Assembly (NCBI RefSeq): GCF_001507595.1 | Contig: NZ_LQBQ01000001.1 | Location: forward strand, 682,001-746,000 | Source: Ruegeria marisrubri | GTDB lineage: Bacteria; Pseudomonadota; Alphaproteobacteria; Rhodobacterales; Rhodobacteraceae | DNA: 64,000 nt | Reading direction: 5' to 3' | Shown here: one piece after another, positions 10,858 to 19,118 of the stretch | How positions within the stretch are numbered: position 1 is the first letter of the stretch | Layout: every line of letters starts with the position of its first letter | Position numbers and translations under genes: made by a program | The notes under the pieces: model-generated | Database searches by the model: none | The model's input: the letters and a program-made list of their open reading frames with translations, nothing else | What the model was told of the DNA's origin: nothing

Positions 10858-11637
10858 ATGGCTCTTCCCGAGTTCACCATGCGTCAGCTGCTGGAAGCTG
10901 GCGTTCACTTCGGCCACCAGACCCAACGTTGGAACCCCCGCATGGCGCCCTACATCTATGGCGCGCGCAACGGTATCCACATCATCGACCTGACCCAGAC
11001 CGTTCCGCTGCTGGACCAGGCGCTGCAGGTCATCCGTGACACCGTCGCCAAGGGTGGCCGCGTTCTGTTCGTTGGCACAAAGCGTCAGGCCGCCGGCCCG
11101 ATCGCCGAAGCCGCCGAGAAATCGGCCCAGTACTACATGAACCACCGCTGGCTGGGTGGCACGCTGACCAACTGGAAGACCGTTTCGCAGTCGATCCAGC
11201 GTCTGAACCAGATCGACGAAGCGATGGAATCGGGCGCCGAGGGCCTGACCAAGAAAGAGCGTCTGGGCATGGAGCGTGACCAGGCCAAGCTGCAGGCGTC
11301 GCTGGGCGGTATTCGCGAGATGGGCGGCGTTCCGGACCTTCTGTTCGTCATCGACGTCAAGAAAGAAGCCCTGGCCATCGCCGAGGCCAACAAGCTGGGC
11401 ATCCCGGTCGTCGCCGTCGTCGACACCAACTGCTCGCCCGATGGTGTTGACTACATCATCCCCGGCAACGACGACGCGGCCCGCGCAATCGCTCTGTACT
11501 GCGATCTGGCCGCCCGCGCCGCGCTCGACGGCATGTCGGCACAGTTGGGTGCTGCTGGCGTCGATCTGGGCGCCTTGGAAGAAGCCCCGGCCGAGGAAGC
11601 CCTTGCCGAAGGCTCCGAGGAAGCAGCCGAGGCGTAA
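10858..11637 (+). CDS. rpsB: 30S ribosomal protein S2
   Basis: Small-subunit protein S2, 259 residues. It opens with the diagnostic [20 protein letters not shown] and carries [21 protein letters not shown] and [12 protein letters not shown]. The C-terminus has an acidic Glu/Ala-rich tail (about residues 240-259), common in alphaproteobacteria. RBS AAAAGGAAA lies upstream. It pairs with tsf in the usual order. Confidence 0.97.
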   Translation: MALPEFTMRQLLEAGVHFGHQTQRWNPRMAPYIYGARNGIHIIDLTQTVPLLDQALQVIRDTVAKGGRVLFVGTKRQAAGPIAEAAEKSAQYYMNHRWLGGTLTNWKTVSQSIQRLNQIDEAMESGAEGLTKKERLGMERDQAKLQASLGGIREMGGVPDLLFVIDVKKEALAIAEANKLGIPVVAVVDTNCSPDGVDYIIPGNDDAARAIALYCDLAARAALDGMSAQLGAAGVDLGALEEAPAEEALAEGSEEAAEA

Positions 11638-11662
11638 GCCGCCCGTCATCGAAATGACATAT

Positions 11663-11684
11663 GGGGCGGGGTATGACCTGCCCC
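11663..11684 (+). terminator. Hairpin between rpsB and tsf (possible attenuator)
   Basis: GGGGCGGG (11663-11670) can pair with CCTGCCCC (11677-11684), with one G-U pair and a 6-base loop, then AAATCCTTTT. The T-tract is offset, so at most partial termination is expected, which would set the S2 to EF-Ts ratio. Confidence 0.4.
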
Positions 11685-11714
11685 AAATCCTTTTGAATTG
11701 AGGAGAGCCTAAAC

Positions 11715-12590
11715 ATGGCAATCACAGCAGCACTCGTTAAGGAACTGCGCGACGCGACCGGCGCAGGCATGATGGACGCCAAGAAGGCGCTGACTGAAAC
11801 CAACGGTGACATGGACGCCGCCGTTGACTGGCTGCGCACCAAGGGACTGGCGAAAGCCGCCAAGAAGTCGGGCCGCACCGCAGCCGAGGGCCTCGTCGCC
11901 GTCGTCGTGGATGGTGGCAAGGGCGTCGCTGTCGAGGTCAACGCCGAAACCGACTTTGTCGCCAAGAACGCCGAATTCCAGGAAATGGTGTCGGGCATCG
12001 CCGCTGCGGCCCTGAACGTGGATGACGTCGAAGCGCTGAAAGGTGCCAATCTGGGCGGCAAGACAGTTGCAGACGTTCTGACCGACAAGATCGCCAAGAT
12101 CGGCGAAAACATGACCCTGCGCCGGATGGCCAAGATCGAAGGCGACAAGGTCGTCTCTTACGTCCACAACGCGGCGACCGCAGGCATGGGCAAGATCGGC
12201 GTTCTGGTTGCGCTGTCGGGTGGCGATGAAGCCATCGGCAAACAGGTTGCGATGCACATCGCCGCCGTGAATCCGGCCGCTCTGTCCGAGGCCGATCTGG
12301 ATCCGGCCGTGGTCGAAAAGGAAAAGCAGGTTCAGATGGACATCGCCCGTGAATCCGGCAAGCCGGAGCAGGTGATCGAAAAGATGATCGAGGGCCGCAT
12401 GAAGAAATTCGTGGCCGAATCGACCCTGCTGAACCAGCAGTTCGTTGTGAACCCCGACCTGACCGTCGAAGCCGCCGCCAAGGAAGCCGGCGCAACCATC
12501 ACCGGTTTCATCCGCCTGGAAGTGGGTGAAGGCATCGAGGTCGAGAAGGAAGACTTTGCCGCCGAAGTGGCAAAAGCCGCTCAGGGCTGA
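11715..12590 (+). CDS. tsf: Elongation factor Ts
   Basis: Guanine-nucleotide exchange factor for EF-Tu, 291 residues. The UBA-like N-terminus carries [19 protein letters not shown]. The core has the TDFVAKN motif (in [13 protein letters not shown], near residue 76) that contacts EF-Tu, then MHIAA. RBS AGGAGAG is 9 bases before the ATG. It is co-transcribed with rpsB across a 77-base gap containing a hairpin. Confidence 0.97.
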   Translation: MAITAALVKELRDATGAGMMDAKKALTETNGDMDAAVDWLRTKGLAKAAKKSGRTAAEGLVAVVVDGGKGVAVEVNAETDFVAKNAEFQEMVSGIAAAALNVDDVEALKGANLGGKTVADVLTDKIAKIGENMTLRRMAKIEGDKVVSYVHNAATAGMGKIGVLVALSGGDEAIGKQVAMHIAAVNPAALSEADLDPAVVEKEKQVQMDIARESGKPEQVIEKMIEGRMKKFVAESTLLNQQFVVNPDLTVEAAAKEAGATITGFIRLEVGEGIEVEKEDFAAEVAKAAQG

Positions 12591-12637
12591 TCTCCCGTTC
12601 CCCGGTCGCAGACCGGGGGCGCTATCAATAGCAACAT

Positions 12638-12668
12638 GAAGCCGGCTGTGATTTATCCAGCCGGCTTT
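12638..12668 (+). terminator. Terminator downstream of tsf
   Basis: AAGCCGGCTG and CAGCCGGCTT form a 10-bp stem with a 9-base loop, followed only by a short T-run (TTTG). A second hairpin, CCCCGGTC-GCA-GACCGGGG, sits at 12601-12619. Together they probably end rpsB-tsf transcription. Confidence 0.6.
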
Positions 12669-12702
12669 GATGTTATTGAGCAGCGATACCCGATCGCAGG
12701 TT

Positions 12703-12730
12703 AAAAAAACTGGCATTGAGCCAGCGTTTT
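12703..12730 (-). terminator. Terminator downstream of the luxR-type gene (possibly bidirectional)
   Basis: CTGGC (12710-12714) and GCCAG (12720-12724) form a short stem. On the minus strand it is followed by seven Ts (12709-12703); on the plus strand a CG and then five Ts follow. It lies between convergent genes and may stop transcripts from both sides. Confidence 0.5.
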
Positions 12731-12756
12731 TCGTTTCGATGTTTGATTGGGTCGAA

Positions 12757-12798
12757 TTGAGGGGCCCCAGTGTGATGGGGATGGTCGGGGCCCCTCAA
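12757..12798. repeat. 12-bp perfect inverted repeat in the tsf/luxR convergent gap
   Basis: TTGAGGGGCCCC (12757-12768) and GGGGCCCCTCAA (12787-12798) with an 18-base spacer. No T-tract follows on either strand. The rest of the 12591-13008 gap has no supported gene. Confidence 0.6.
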
Positions 12799-13008
12799 AA
12801 TTTCCAACTCACAGGCGCGAAGAATATGCGCCGTTTTGCCGGATGGAACTCAGAGCTCTGTAATTGCAGAGGTGCGTTCAAAACGTTCCTTGGCCAAAGC
12901 CACCACTCACGGAACGGTATCATAATGCGATTTTGAACAGAGATTCGGAAGTCATGATTTCCTTACCGAACGTAAAGCGTGGCCGTGTTCCCTGTCACAT
13001 TTTCGTTA

Positions 13009-13764
13009 CTACCGTTCCATCACGAACATCTGGTTGTGCAGTGACGCCTTGAGGACCGCCTGAGCCGTGGTCTCAACCGACAAGGCTTCACGGGCCAGCC
13101 TCAGGTGCTTTTCGACAGTCGCCGGGGTCAGCCCCATAAGCAACGCGATGTCCTGAGTGGTCTTGCCGTCACCGACCCATTGCAGCGCCTCGCGTTGGCG
13201 CTTGGTCAGAGAGCGGTTTGGCGCGTTGTAGGGCAGGGTCAGGATTTTCAGATGCGCCATGTTGTTCATAAGCAGAATATCCTGGCCGTGTTCCTCCCAC
13301 ATCGCATCGAGCTCGTCTTGCGGGGTGTCGTTTTCAGCACACAACGAGATCGCGCCCTTGGAGCGCATCGAGACAGAATTGAAACTCACCGTATAGCCGC
13401 TGGTCACGCCCATGGATTTGTTGAATTCGTACACTTTGCGCTCTTGCGAAGTCATGACGTTGCTCGCCATCATCTCGCCGATCAGCCGCCAACTGGCCGC
13501 GCCTTCGTGTTTCAGCGCCCATTTCAACATCGGGGCGTGAAAATAAAGCCCCGAGTGAAGAAATCCGTCGAGATATTCCTGGCAGTGATTTGTCAGAATG
13601 ACAAAGTCTTCCGGGTCGCCCAGCGAGGTTTCCGTGCGGTACTGGGTATGGCCATATAAAAGCCGGACAAAACCGTACTTTTCCATTTGCCGGCAATGGG
13701 CGTCCCACAATTCCTCAAGCGTCTTTGTGTAACTCAGAAAATGAAGATACTCTCGCAAATTCAT
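13009..13764 (-). CDS. LuxR-type transcriptional regulator (solo)
   Basis: A 251-residue protein with an N-terminal autoinducer-binding-like domain (about 1-165) and a C-terminal LuxR HTH (about 185-245: LTKRQREALQWVGDGKTTQDIALLMG, split here for description, then TPATVEKHLRLA). The usual Asp-Pro of the signal pocket appears as HAPML. One conserved Trp (in GAASW) is kept. No luxI is in the window. The ATG at 13764 overlaps the aroQ stop (ATGA), so it is coupled to aroQ. Its signal, if any, may not be an ordinary acyl-homoserine lactone. Confidence 0.82.
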   Translation of the reverse strand: MNLREYLHFLSYTKTLEELWDAHCRQMEKYGFVRLLYGHTQYRTETSLGDPEDFVILTNHCQEYLDGFLHSGLYFHAPMLKWALKHEGAASWRLIGEMMASNVMTSQERKVYEFNKSMGVTSGYTVSFNSVSMRSKGAISLCAENDTPQDELDAMWEEHGQDILLMNNMAHLKILTLPYNAPNRSLTKRQREALQWVGDGKTTQDIALLMGLTPATVEKHLRLAREALSVETTAQAVLKASLHNQMFVMER

Positions 13765-14210
13765 CCGAGTGTTTCCCCCTCCAGATAAGCAGCGATGGCG
13801 TCCAGTGCCATAATATAGCCCCGGGCCCCGAACCCGCAAATCTGTCCGATCGCGACAGGTGCGATAAAGGATTTGTGCCGAAACGCCTCTCGCGCGTGGA
13901 TGTTCGAAAGATGCACCTCCACCACCGGAACCTGCGCCGAGGAGATCGCATCCATCAAGGCAACAGACGTGTGGGTGTAGGCACCGGCGTTCAACACGAT
14001 CCCATCCTGCGTTCCACGGGCTTTGTGGATCGCGTCAATCAACGCGCCTTCGTGGTTGGTTTGCAGGCATGTCACCTCCAGACCGCGGGCCGCGCCGTGC
14101 CGGGTGCAGGCGTCCTCGATCATCTTCAAGGTAACGTGCCCGTAAACCTCTGGCTGCCGTGTGCCGAGAAGGTTGAGGTTCGGGCCATTCAGGACCAGAA
14201 TTTTACTCAT
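13761..14210 (-). CDS. aroQ: 3-dehydroquinate dehydratase, type II
   Basis: Converts 3-dehydroquinate to 3-dehydroshikimate in the shikimate pathway. A 149-residue dodecameric type II enzyme. The N-terminus ILVLNGPNLNLLGTRQPEVYG holds the active-site Asn and Arg and the catalytic Tyr23. Later blocks are LNAGAYTHTSVAL and EVHLSN. It overlaps the luxR-type gene by 4 bases, an unusual partner for a biosynthetic gene. Confidence 0.95.
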   Translation of the reverse strand: MSKILVLNGPNLNLLGTRQPEVYGHVTLKMIEDACTRHGAARGLEVTCLQTNHEGALIDAIHKARGTQDGIVLNAGAYTHTSVALMDAISSAQVPVVEVHLSNIHAREAFRHKSFIAPVAIGQICGFGARGYIMALDAIAAYLEGETLG

Positions 14211-14348
14211 GCGTGTATTTTCCCCACTGGCTCACTCATAGCCATGAATGGGCATAGCTGTCCACCGGTCTATGACCGATTTCACACTATACGCCTTCAA
14301 CTGGCGGGAATATGACCAGATCTGGCCGGAACAGGTCCGAATACCGGA

Positions 14349-14819
14349 TCAGGGGTGAAAAACGGTCAGGCCCAGCCAGCTTGCCACCAAAGCTGGCACC
14401 TCGCTTTTCTCGATGTCGACGGTCAGATCGTGGACCCGCAGCAGCTCGGTTTCGGATCGCTTGCGCACACGACTCAGGACAAATCGCCCCCGTATCCTGG
14501 CGCCAGCGCACACCGGTGCGAGGAAACGAAGCTTGTCAAACCCATAGTTGATCCCCATAGCCTGTCCGGGCAGGGGGGCAAAACAGTCGTAGAACATCCG
14601 GCTGGCAAGGGACAGCGTCAGAAACCCGTGGGCGATTGTGCCGCCAAACGGCGTTTCGGCGGCAGCGCGGGCCGGGTCAACGTGGATCCACTGGTCGTCA
14701 AGGGTCACCTTGGCGAACTCGTCGATCATTTCCTGCGTGACAGTGATCCAGTCAGACACCCCGACTTCGGTGCCGATGTTTTTCAGATCTGCCGCAAGGG
14801 TGTCGTCCAATGCAGACAT
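14349..14819 (-). CDS. MaoC family hydratase
   Basis: A 156-residue single hot-dog domain protein of the MaoC/R-specific enoyl-CoA hydratase family. The catalytic DDQWIHVDP (residues 41-49) is followed by PFGGTIAHGFLTLS. It would hydrate 2-enoyl-CoA, or a related thioester, to the 3-hydroxy form. The stop of the upstream oxidoreductase is 10 bases from its start, so the two are one unit. Both face away from the eleven-gene acyl-CoA run and may belong to the same pathway, which is an inference. Confidence 0.85.
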   Translation of the reverse strand: MSALDDTLAADLKNIGTEVGVSDWITVTQEMIDEFAKVTLDDQWIHVDPARAAAETPFGGTIAHGFLTLSLASRMFYDCFAPLPGQAMGINYGFDKLRFLAPVCAGARIRGRFVLSRVRKRSETELLRVHDLTVDIEKSEVPALVASWLGLTVFHP

Positions 14820-14829
14820 GATTGCGCCC

Positions 14830-15825
14830 TCAGTCCATTGTGATCACGATCTTGCCCATGGCCTTGCGCGCCTGCATCATCTCCAACGCTTCGGCGGCCT
14901 GCTCCAGCGGATAGCGCGCACTGATCCGGGGTTTGATCTTGCCCGCTTCGTAAAGCCTGAACAGATCCCTCATGTTCTGGGCGTGCCCCTTGGGATCGCG
15001 GAATACCGATGCACCCCAGAAGACACCGACAATCTCAAATCCCTTTAACAGCGGCAGGTTGAGCGGGATTTTCGGGATGCCGGCGGGGAAACCGACGACC
15101 AGATAGCGGCCCTGCCACGCCATCGCCCGCAAGGCTGGCTCGGCATAGTCACCGCCCACGGCGTCATAGACAACATCGACACCTTCGCCGCCGGCAAGTT
15201 TCTTGATCTCGGCCGACAGCGCCTTTTGCGCGTCCTTGTCCATCTCGCGGGGGTAAACGAGGGTCTCATCTGCGCCGATCTGGCGACAGAACTCGGCCTT
15301 TTCTTCACAGGACACCGCAGCGATCACCCGGGCACCAGCAGCCTTGGCAAGCTCGATCGCGGCGGCCCCGACGCCCCCCGCAGCCCCAAGGATCAACAAG
15401 GTTTCTCCAGACTGCAGGTTGGCCCGATCCTTGAGCGCGTGATGGGACGTTCCGTAGGTAAAGATGAAACAGGCCGCATCCTCGTAGGGCATGGTGTCGG
15501 GGATCTTGACTGCCATTGCCGCCTTGAGTGTCAGATGCGTTGCAAACCCCCCGTGACCTGTCAAGGCCAGCACGCGGTCGCCTGCGGCAAAACCCTCGAC
15601 GCCTTCGCCGACGGCCAGAACCTCGCCCGCGATCTCGCCGCCAGGCGCGAACGGGCGGGGCGGCTTCAACTGGTACAGATCCCGGATCATCAGAGTATCG
15701 GGGAAATTCACGCCTGACGCATGAACGCGCACCAGCAGTTCCCCCTTTTTCGGTTCGGGGTCAGGCAACTCGGTCAATTCCAGAGTTTCCGGCCCTCCGG
15801 GGGCGGTGCTGAGCATCGCTTTCAT
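14830..15825 (-). CDS. NADPH:quinone oxidoreductase family protein (MDR)
   Basis: A 331-residue medium-chain dehydrogenase/reductase without the catalytic zinc ligands, of the quinone oxidoreductase or enoyl reductase type. Near the N-terminus is VHASGVNFPDTLMIRDLY; the nucleotide-binding motif GAAGGVGAAAIELAKA lies in the middle. It reduces quinones or enoyl thioesters with NADPH. The ATG at 15825 is chosen over a longer frame because AGGAGAG lies 8 bases upstream. It is divergent from the acyl-CoA dehydrogenase gene across 136 bases with two palindromes. Confidence 0.86.
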   Translation of the reverse strand: MKAMLSTAPGGPETLELTELPDPEPKKGELLVRVHASGVNFPDTLMIRDLYQLKPPRPFAPGGEIAGEVLAVGEGVEGFAAGDRVLALTGHGGFATHLTLKAAMAVKIPDTMPYEDAACFIFTYGTSHHALKDRANLQSGETLLILGAAGGVGAAAIELAKAAGARVIAAVSCEEKAEFCRQIGADETLVYPREMDKDAQKALSAEIKKLAGGEGVDVVYDAVGGDYAEPALRAMAWQGRYLVVGFPAGIPKIPLNLPLLKGFEIVGVFWGASVFRDPKGHAQNMRDLFRLYEAGKIKPRISARYPLEQAAEALEMMQARKAMGKIVITMD

Positions 15826-15886
15826 TCCCTCTCTCCTCTTGCTGTGCTGAGAAATCCGCAAACTGACGTTAAGTCTTCTGCCCACT

Positions 15887-15929
15887 CAACCGGTTGTCAA
15901 CCGCATAACGAAATGCAATTTTGCTATGC
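15887..15929. promoter_or_regulatory. Operator-like palindromes in the divergent acyl-CoA promoter
   Basis: CAACCGGTTG (15887-15896) is a perfect 10-bp palindrome. GCATA (15903-15907) and TATGC (15925-15929) flank CGAAAT-GCA-ATTTTG, giving a 27-bp imperfect palindrome centred near 15916. IclR-family operators are AT-rich palindromes of this kind, and an IclR gene lies inside the downstream operon. The link is inferred. Confidence 0.5.
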
Positions 15930-15961
15930 GAAATCAGTTTCTGTGCGGGAGGAGACAGGGC

Positions 15962-17119
15962 ATGGAAGCAACGGATTTACAGGCATTTCGTGCCGACCTG
16001 CGTGCATGGCTTGAGGAAAACTGCCCTCAGGAGATGCGCGATGGCCGCAATGACGAGGCTAGCATCTGTTGGGGAGGAAAGAACTGGAACTTTGCGTCAG
16101 AGGCACAAAGGATCTGGTTGGAACGTTGCGTCACCAAGGGCTATACCGTGCCGACCTGGCCGGTTGAGTATGGTGGCGCGGGCCTGAATCGCGAACAGGA
16201 GAAGATCTTTCACGAGGAAATGCGCCGTCTGAACGCGCGTTACCCTCTGCAGAGCTTCGGCATCTGGATGCTTGGGCCTGCGCTTTTGCACTTTGGCACC
16301 CACGAGCAGAAGCTGCACTATCTGCCGCCGATCGCGCGGGGTGAAATCCGCTGGTGCCAGGGATATTCCGAACCCGGCGCCGGTTCCGACCTGGCCAGCC
16401 TGCAGACCCGGTGCGAGGACAAGGGCGATCACTGGCTGGTCAACGGGCAGAAGATCTGGACCTCCTACGCTGACAAGGCCGACTGGATATTCGCGCTGGT
16501 TCGCACCGATCGCGAAGCGCCCAAGCACAAGGGCATTTCCTTCGTCCTGATCGACATGCAGTCCGAGGGCGTTTCCACGCGGCCCATCCGGCTGATCTCT
16601 GGCGTCTCACCGTTCTGCGAGACGTTCTTCGACAACGTAAAGGTTCCCAAGGATCAGGTTGTGGGCGAGGTCAATCGCGGCTGGGACGTGGCGAAATACC
16701 TGCTGACCCACGAACGTGAAATGATCTCTGCCGCTGGCGGGACTATGGGTTCGGGCCGCGCCCTCGGGGCGGTCTTGGCCGAGAGTGAAACCGGGCTGAC
16801 GGACCCGATCCTGCGGGCCGACGCCATGCGGGCAGAGATCGACGGGCTTGCCATCGGGCTGACCTTGGAACGCTACAAGGATCAGGCCGAGGCCGGGCAG
16901 GGGGCCGGGGACGCCTCTGCAATGCTGAAATACATGGGCACCGAACTCAACAAGCGAAAGCTGGAGCTGGTGATGGCTGCTGGCGGCTCGGATGCCCTGG
17001 CATGGGAGGATGGCCGCGCCCCCAACTGGCTGCGGACCAAGGCCAATTCCATCGAGGGCGGCACATCCGAGGTGATGCTGTCCATCATCGCAAAACGTGT
17101 TCTGGGCCTGCCGGGGTGA
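15962..17119 (+). CDS. Acyl-CoA dehydrogenase, subunit-like A
   Basis: A 385-residue FAD-dependent acyl-CoA dehydrogenase. Conserved blocks are QGYSEPGAGSDLASLQT, the substrate and FAD-binding region near residue 135, and the C-terminal SIEGGTSEVMLSIIAKRVLG. It resembles the FadE6/17/26 group seen in sterol and branched-acid degradation. GGAGGA lies 8-14 bases before the ATG at 15962. It is followed after 4 bases by a second, dissimilar acyl-CoA dehydrogenase. That pairing recalls alpha2beta2 heteromeric enzymes (FadE26-27 type) that handle bulky substrates. First gene of the operon. Confidence 0.88.
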   Translation: MEATDLQAFRADLRAWLEENCPQEMRDGRNDEASICWGGKNWNFASEAQRIWLERCVTKGYTVPTWPVEYGGAGLNREQEKIFHEEMRRLNARYPLQSFGIWMLGPALLHFGTHEQKLHYLPPIARGEIRWCQGYSEPGAGSDLASLQTRCEDKGDHWLVNGQKIWTSYADKADWIFALVRTDREAPKHKGISFVLIDMQSEGVSTRPIRLISGVSPFCETFFDNVKVPKDQVVGEVNRGWDVAKYLLTHEREMISAAGGTMGSGRALGAVLAESETGLTDPILRADAMRAEIDGLAIGLTLERYKDQAEAGQGAGDASAMLKYMGTELNKRKLELVMAAGGSDALAWEDGRAPNWLRTKANSIEGGTSEVMLSIIAKRVLGLPG

Positions 17120-17123
17120 CGAC

Positions 17124-18239
17124 ATGGAAAAACTTGTGAAAAGCGAAGAAGAAACCCTTCTGGCAGACGCTGCGCGAGGCTTCCTTGACGATGCAGCCCC
17201 TGTATCTCGGTTGCGCGAAATGCGCGATGCCGGGAAAACCTATGATCCGGAGCTGTGGAAATCCATGGTGGACATGGGCTGGGCCGGGATCCTGGTGCCC
17301 GAATCCGCAGGTGGCTCGGACATGGGCCATGCTGCGGCCTGTGTGCTGGCCGAGGAAATGGGCAAGACATTGGCGGCATCGCCCTTCCTCTCGACGGCGG
17401 TCATCGCAGCGACGGCCTTGCGGCAGGTGACGGATCAGCGTGCGTCCGAGGCATTGGCGCGGATTGCCTCGGGCGATGCCACCTACGCTCTGGCGGTGGA
17501 TGAGAGCGCCAAGTTCGATCCGGCCAAGACCCGGATGGAGGCGCGGGCCGAGGGCAACGGATTTCGACTGTCCGGCCAGAAGAAGTTTGTCGCCGACGGG
17601 GGAAATGCCGATCGTCTGCTTGTGCTGGCGCGAACCGGCGAAGATCTGACCCTGTTCGACCTGCCCGCTGACAGGGAAGGTATCTCGCGCGACGGCAAAG
17701 AGATGATCGACAGCCGAGACTCTGCGGACATCCGGTTCAACGATGTCGCGGCCACAGGCGATGAGGTTCTGGGCCAGGTTGGCGAGGCCATGGCGGTACT
17801 CAGGCCAGCGCTGGAGGCCGGGCAGGCGGCACTGGCCGCGGAAATGACCGGACTTGCGGCGGGCGCCTTAGGCACGACGATCGAGTATCTCAAGGAGCGC
17901 AAACAATTCGGCGTGCCGATCGGAGCCTTCCAGGCCCTGCAACACCGGGCCGCGCATCTGTGGTGCGAATGCGAGGTCACCGCCTCGGCAATACTGCACG
18001 CAGGCCGTATGTTGGATAATGATCCCGAAAACGCAACGCTGGCCGTCTCGCTGGCCAAGGCACGCGCGAGCGATACCGCCCAGCGGGCGGTGCAGGAGGG
18101 CGTGCAGATGCATGGCGGCATCGGGATGACCGACGCGTTCGACATGGGGTTCTACATGAAACGCGCCCGCGTCGCCGCCGAATGGTTGGGCGACTACGGA
18201 TATCATGCAAACATCGTCGCGCAGTCGCGCGGATTTTGA
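17124..18239 (+). CDS. Acyl-CoA dehydrogenase, subunit-like B
   Basis: A 371-residue acyl-CoA dehydrogenase family protein. The middle domain reads more loosely (LSGQKKFVADGGNADRLLV) than in the upstream partner. The C-terminal helical domain has EYLKERKQFGVPIGAFQALQ and MHGGIGMTDAFDMGFY. In known heteromeric dehydrogenases one subunit keeps the catalytic Glu and the other the full FAD site, and these two genes fit that picture. The ATG at 17124 is 4 bases after the upstream stop. Confidence 0.87.
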   Translation: MEKLVKSEEETLLADAARGFLDDAAPVSRLREMRDAGKTYDPELWKSMVDMGWAGILVPESAGGSDMGHAAACVLAEEMGKTLAASPFLSTAVIAATALRQVTDQRASEALARIASGDATYALAVDESAKFDPAKTRMEARAEGNGFRLSGQKKFVADGGNADRLLVLARTGEDLTLFDLPADREGISRDGKEMIDSRDSADIRFNDVAATGDEVLGQVGEAMAVLRPALEAGQAALAAEMTGLAAGALGTTIEYLKERKQFGVPIGAFQALQHRAAHLWCECEVTASAILHAGRMLDNDPENATLAVSLAKARASDTAQRAVQEGVQMHGGIGMTDAFDMGFYMKRARVAAEWLGDYGYHANIVAQSRGF

Positions 18240-18248
18240 GGAAAGATC

Positions 18249-19070
18249 ATGACACCGGAAGAATTGTTTTCACTTCACGGCAAGACCGCGCTCGTCACGG
18301 GCGGCGCGACCGGGATTGGGCGAATGGCCGCCGAAGCGCTGGTTCGGGCCGGGGCCCGCGTGCTGATCGCCTCGCGCAAGGGTGACGCCTGCGAGGCGGT
18401 CGCGGCCGAACTGAACGCGCTGGACGCCCCCGGATCTGCAGAAGGTTTTGCAGGCGATATCGGCAGCAAGGAAGGTATCGACGCCTTGGTAGCCGAGGTC
18501 AAGAACCGGGCGGAAAAGCTTGATATTCTGATGAATAATGCTGGCGTGACCTGGGGTGCGCCGCTTGGTCAGTTCCCCTACGAGGCTTGGGAAAAGGTGA
18601 TGTCGGTCAATGTGGCCGGTGTCTTTGACCTGACGCAGAAACTGCTGCCCATGCTGATGGCTTCGGGCACGCGGGACGACCCGGCGCGGGTGGTCAATGT
18701 CGGGTCGGTGATGGGAGAGATCCCGATGGGCGACGGCGCCTACAGCTATGCTGCATCCAAGGCCGCCGTCATTCATCTGACCAAGATCATGGCCAAGGAA
18801 TTGTCACCCTATGCGGTCACGGTCAACGCGCTGGCGCCTGGGCCTTTCGTATCGCGAATGACCGCTTTCGCCACGGCGGATGAGGAGAAGCGCGAGAAGG
18901 TCGGCAGCGACGTGCCTCTTAAACGGGTCGGGCGGGACGAAGACATCGCGGGTTGCATGCTCTTTCTATGTGGACGGGGCGGTTCCTATGTGACCGGCGC
19001 CGTGATCCCGGTCTCGGGCGGGATCAATGTCATGTCGGGGCACAACATCTTTGAAAAAGCCCTGCAGTAG
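18249..19070 (+). CDS. Short-chain dehydrogenase/reductase
   Basis: A 273-residue NAD(P)-dependent SDR. TGGATGIG at residues 17-24 binds the cofactor, NNAG follows, and the catalytic Ser-Tyr-Lys set is in GSVMG and YSYAASK. It would oxidise a hydroxyl, for example a hydroxyacyl-CoA, or reduce a ketone. RBS GAGGAAAG precedes the ATG and it starts 9 bases after the dehydrogenase pair. The long C-terminal tail (GGINVMSGHNIFEKALQ) is slightly unusual. Confidence 0.88.
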   Translation: MTPEELFSLHGKTALVTGGATGIGRMAAEALVRAGARVLIASRKGDACEAVAAELNALDAPGSAEGFAGDIGSKEGIDALVAEVKNRAEKLDILMNNAGVTWGAPLGQFPYEAWEKVMSVNVAGVFDLTQKLLPMLMASGTRDDPARVVNVGSVMGEIPMGDGAYSYAASKAAVIHLTKIMAKELSPYAVTVNALAPGPFVSRMTAFATADEEKREKVGSDVPLKRVGRDEDIAGCMLFLCGRGGSYVTGAVIPVSGGINVMSGHNIFEKALQ

Positions 19071-19118
19071 AATGGATTACTTCGCGATATTGATACGCGC
19101 GACAGCCGAGGATTGGAC

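Noticed and set aside
12667..12936. Possible small gene between tsf and the luxR-type gene
   Set aside because: It crosses one terminator hairpin and a 12-bp inverted repeat, and has no motif.
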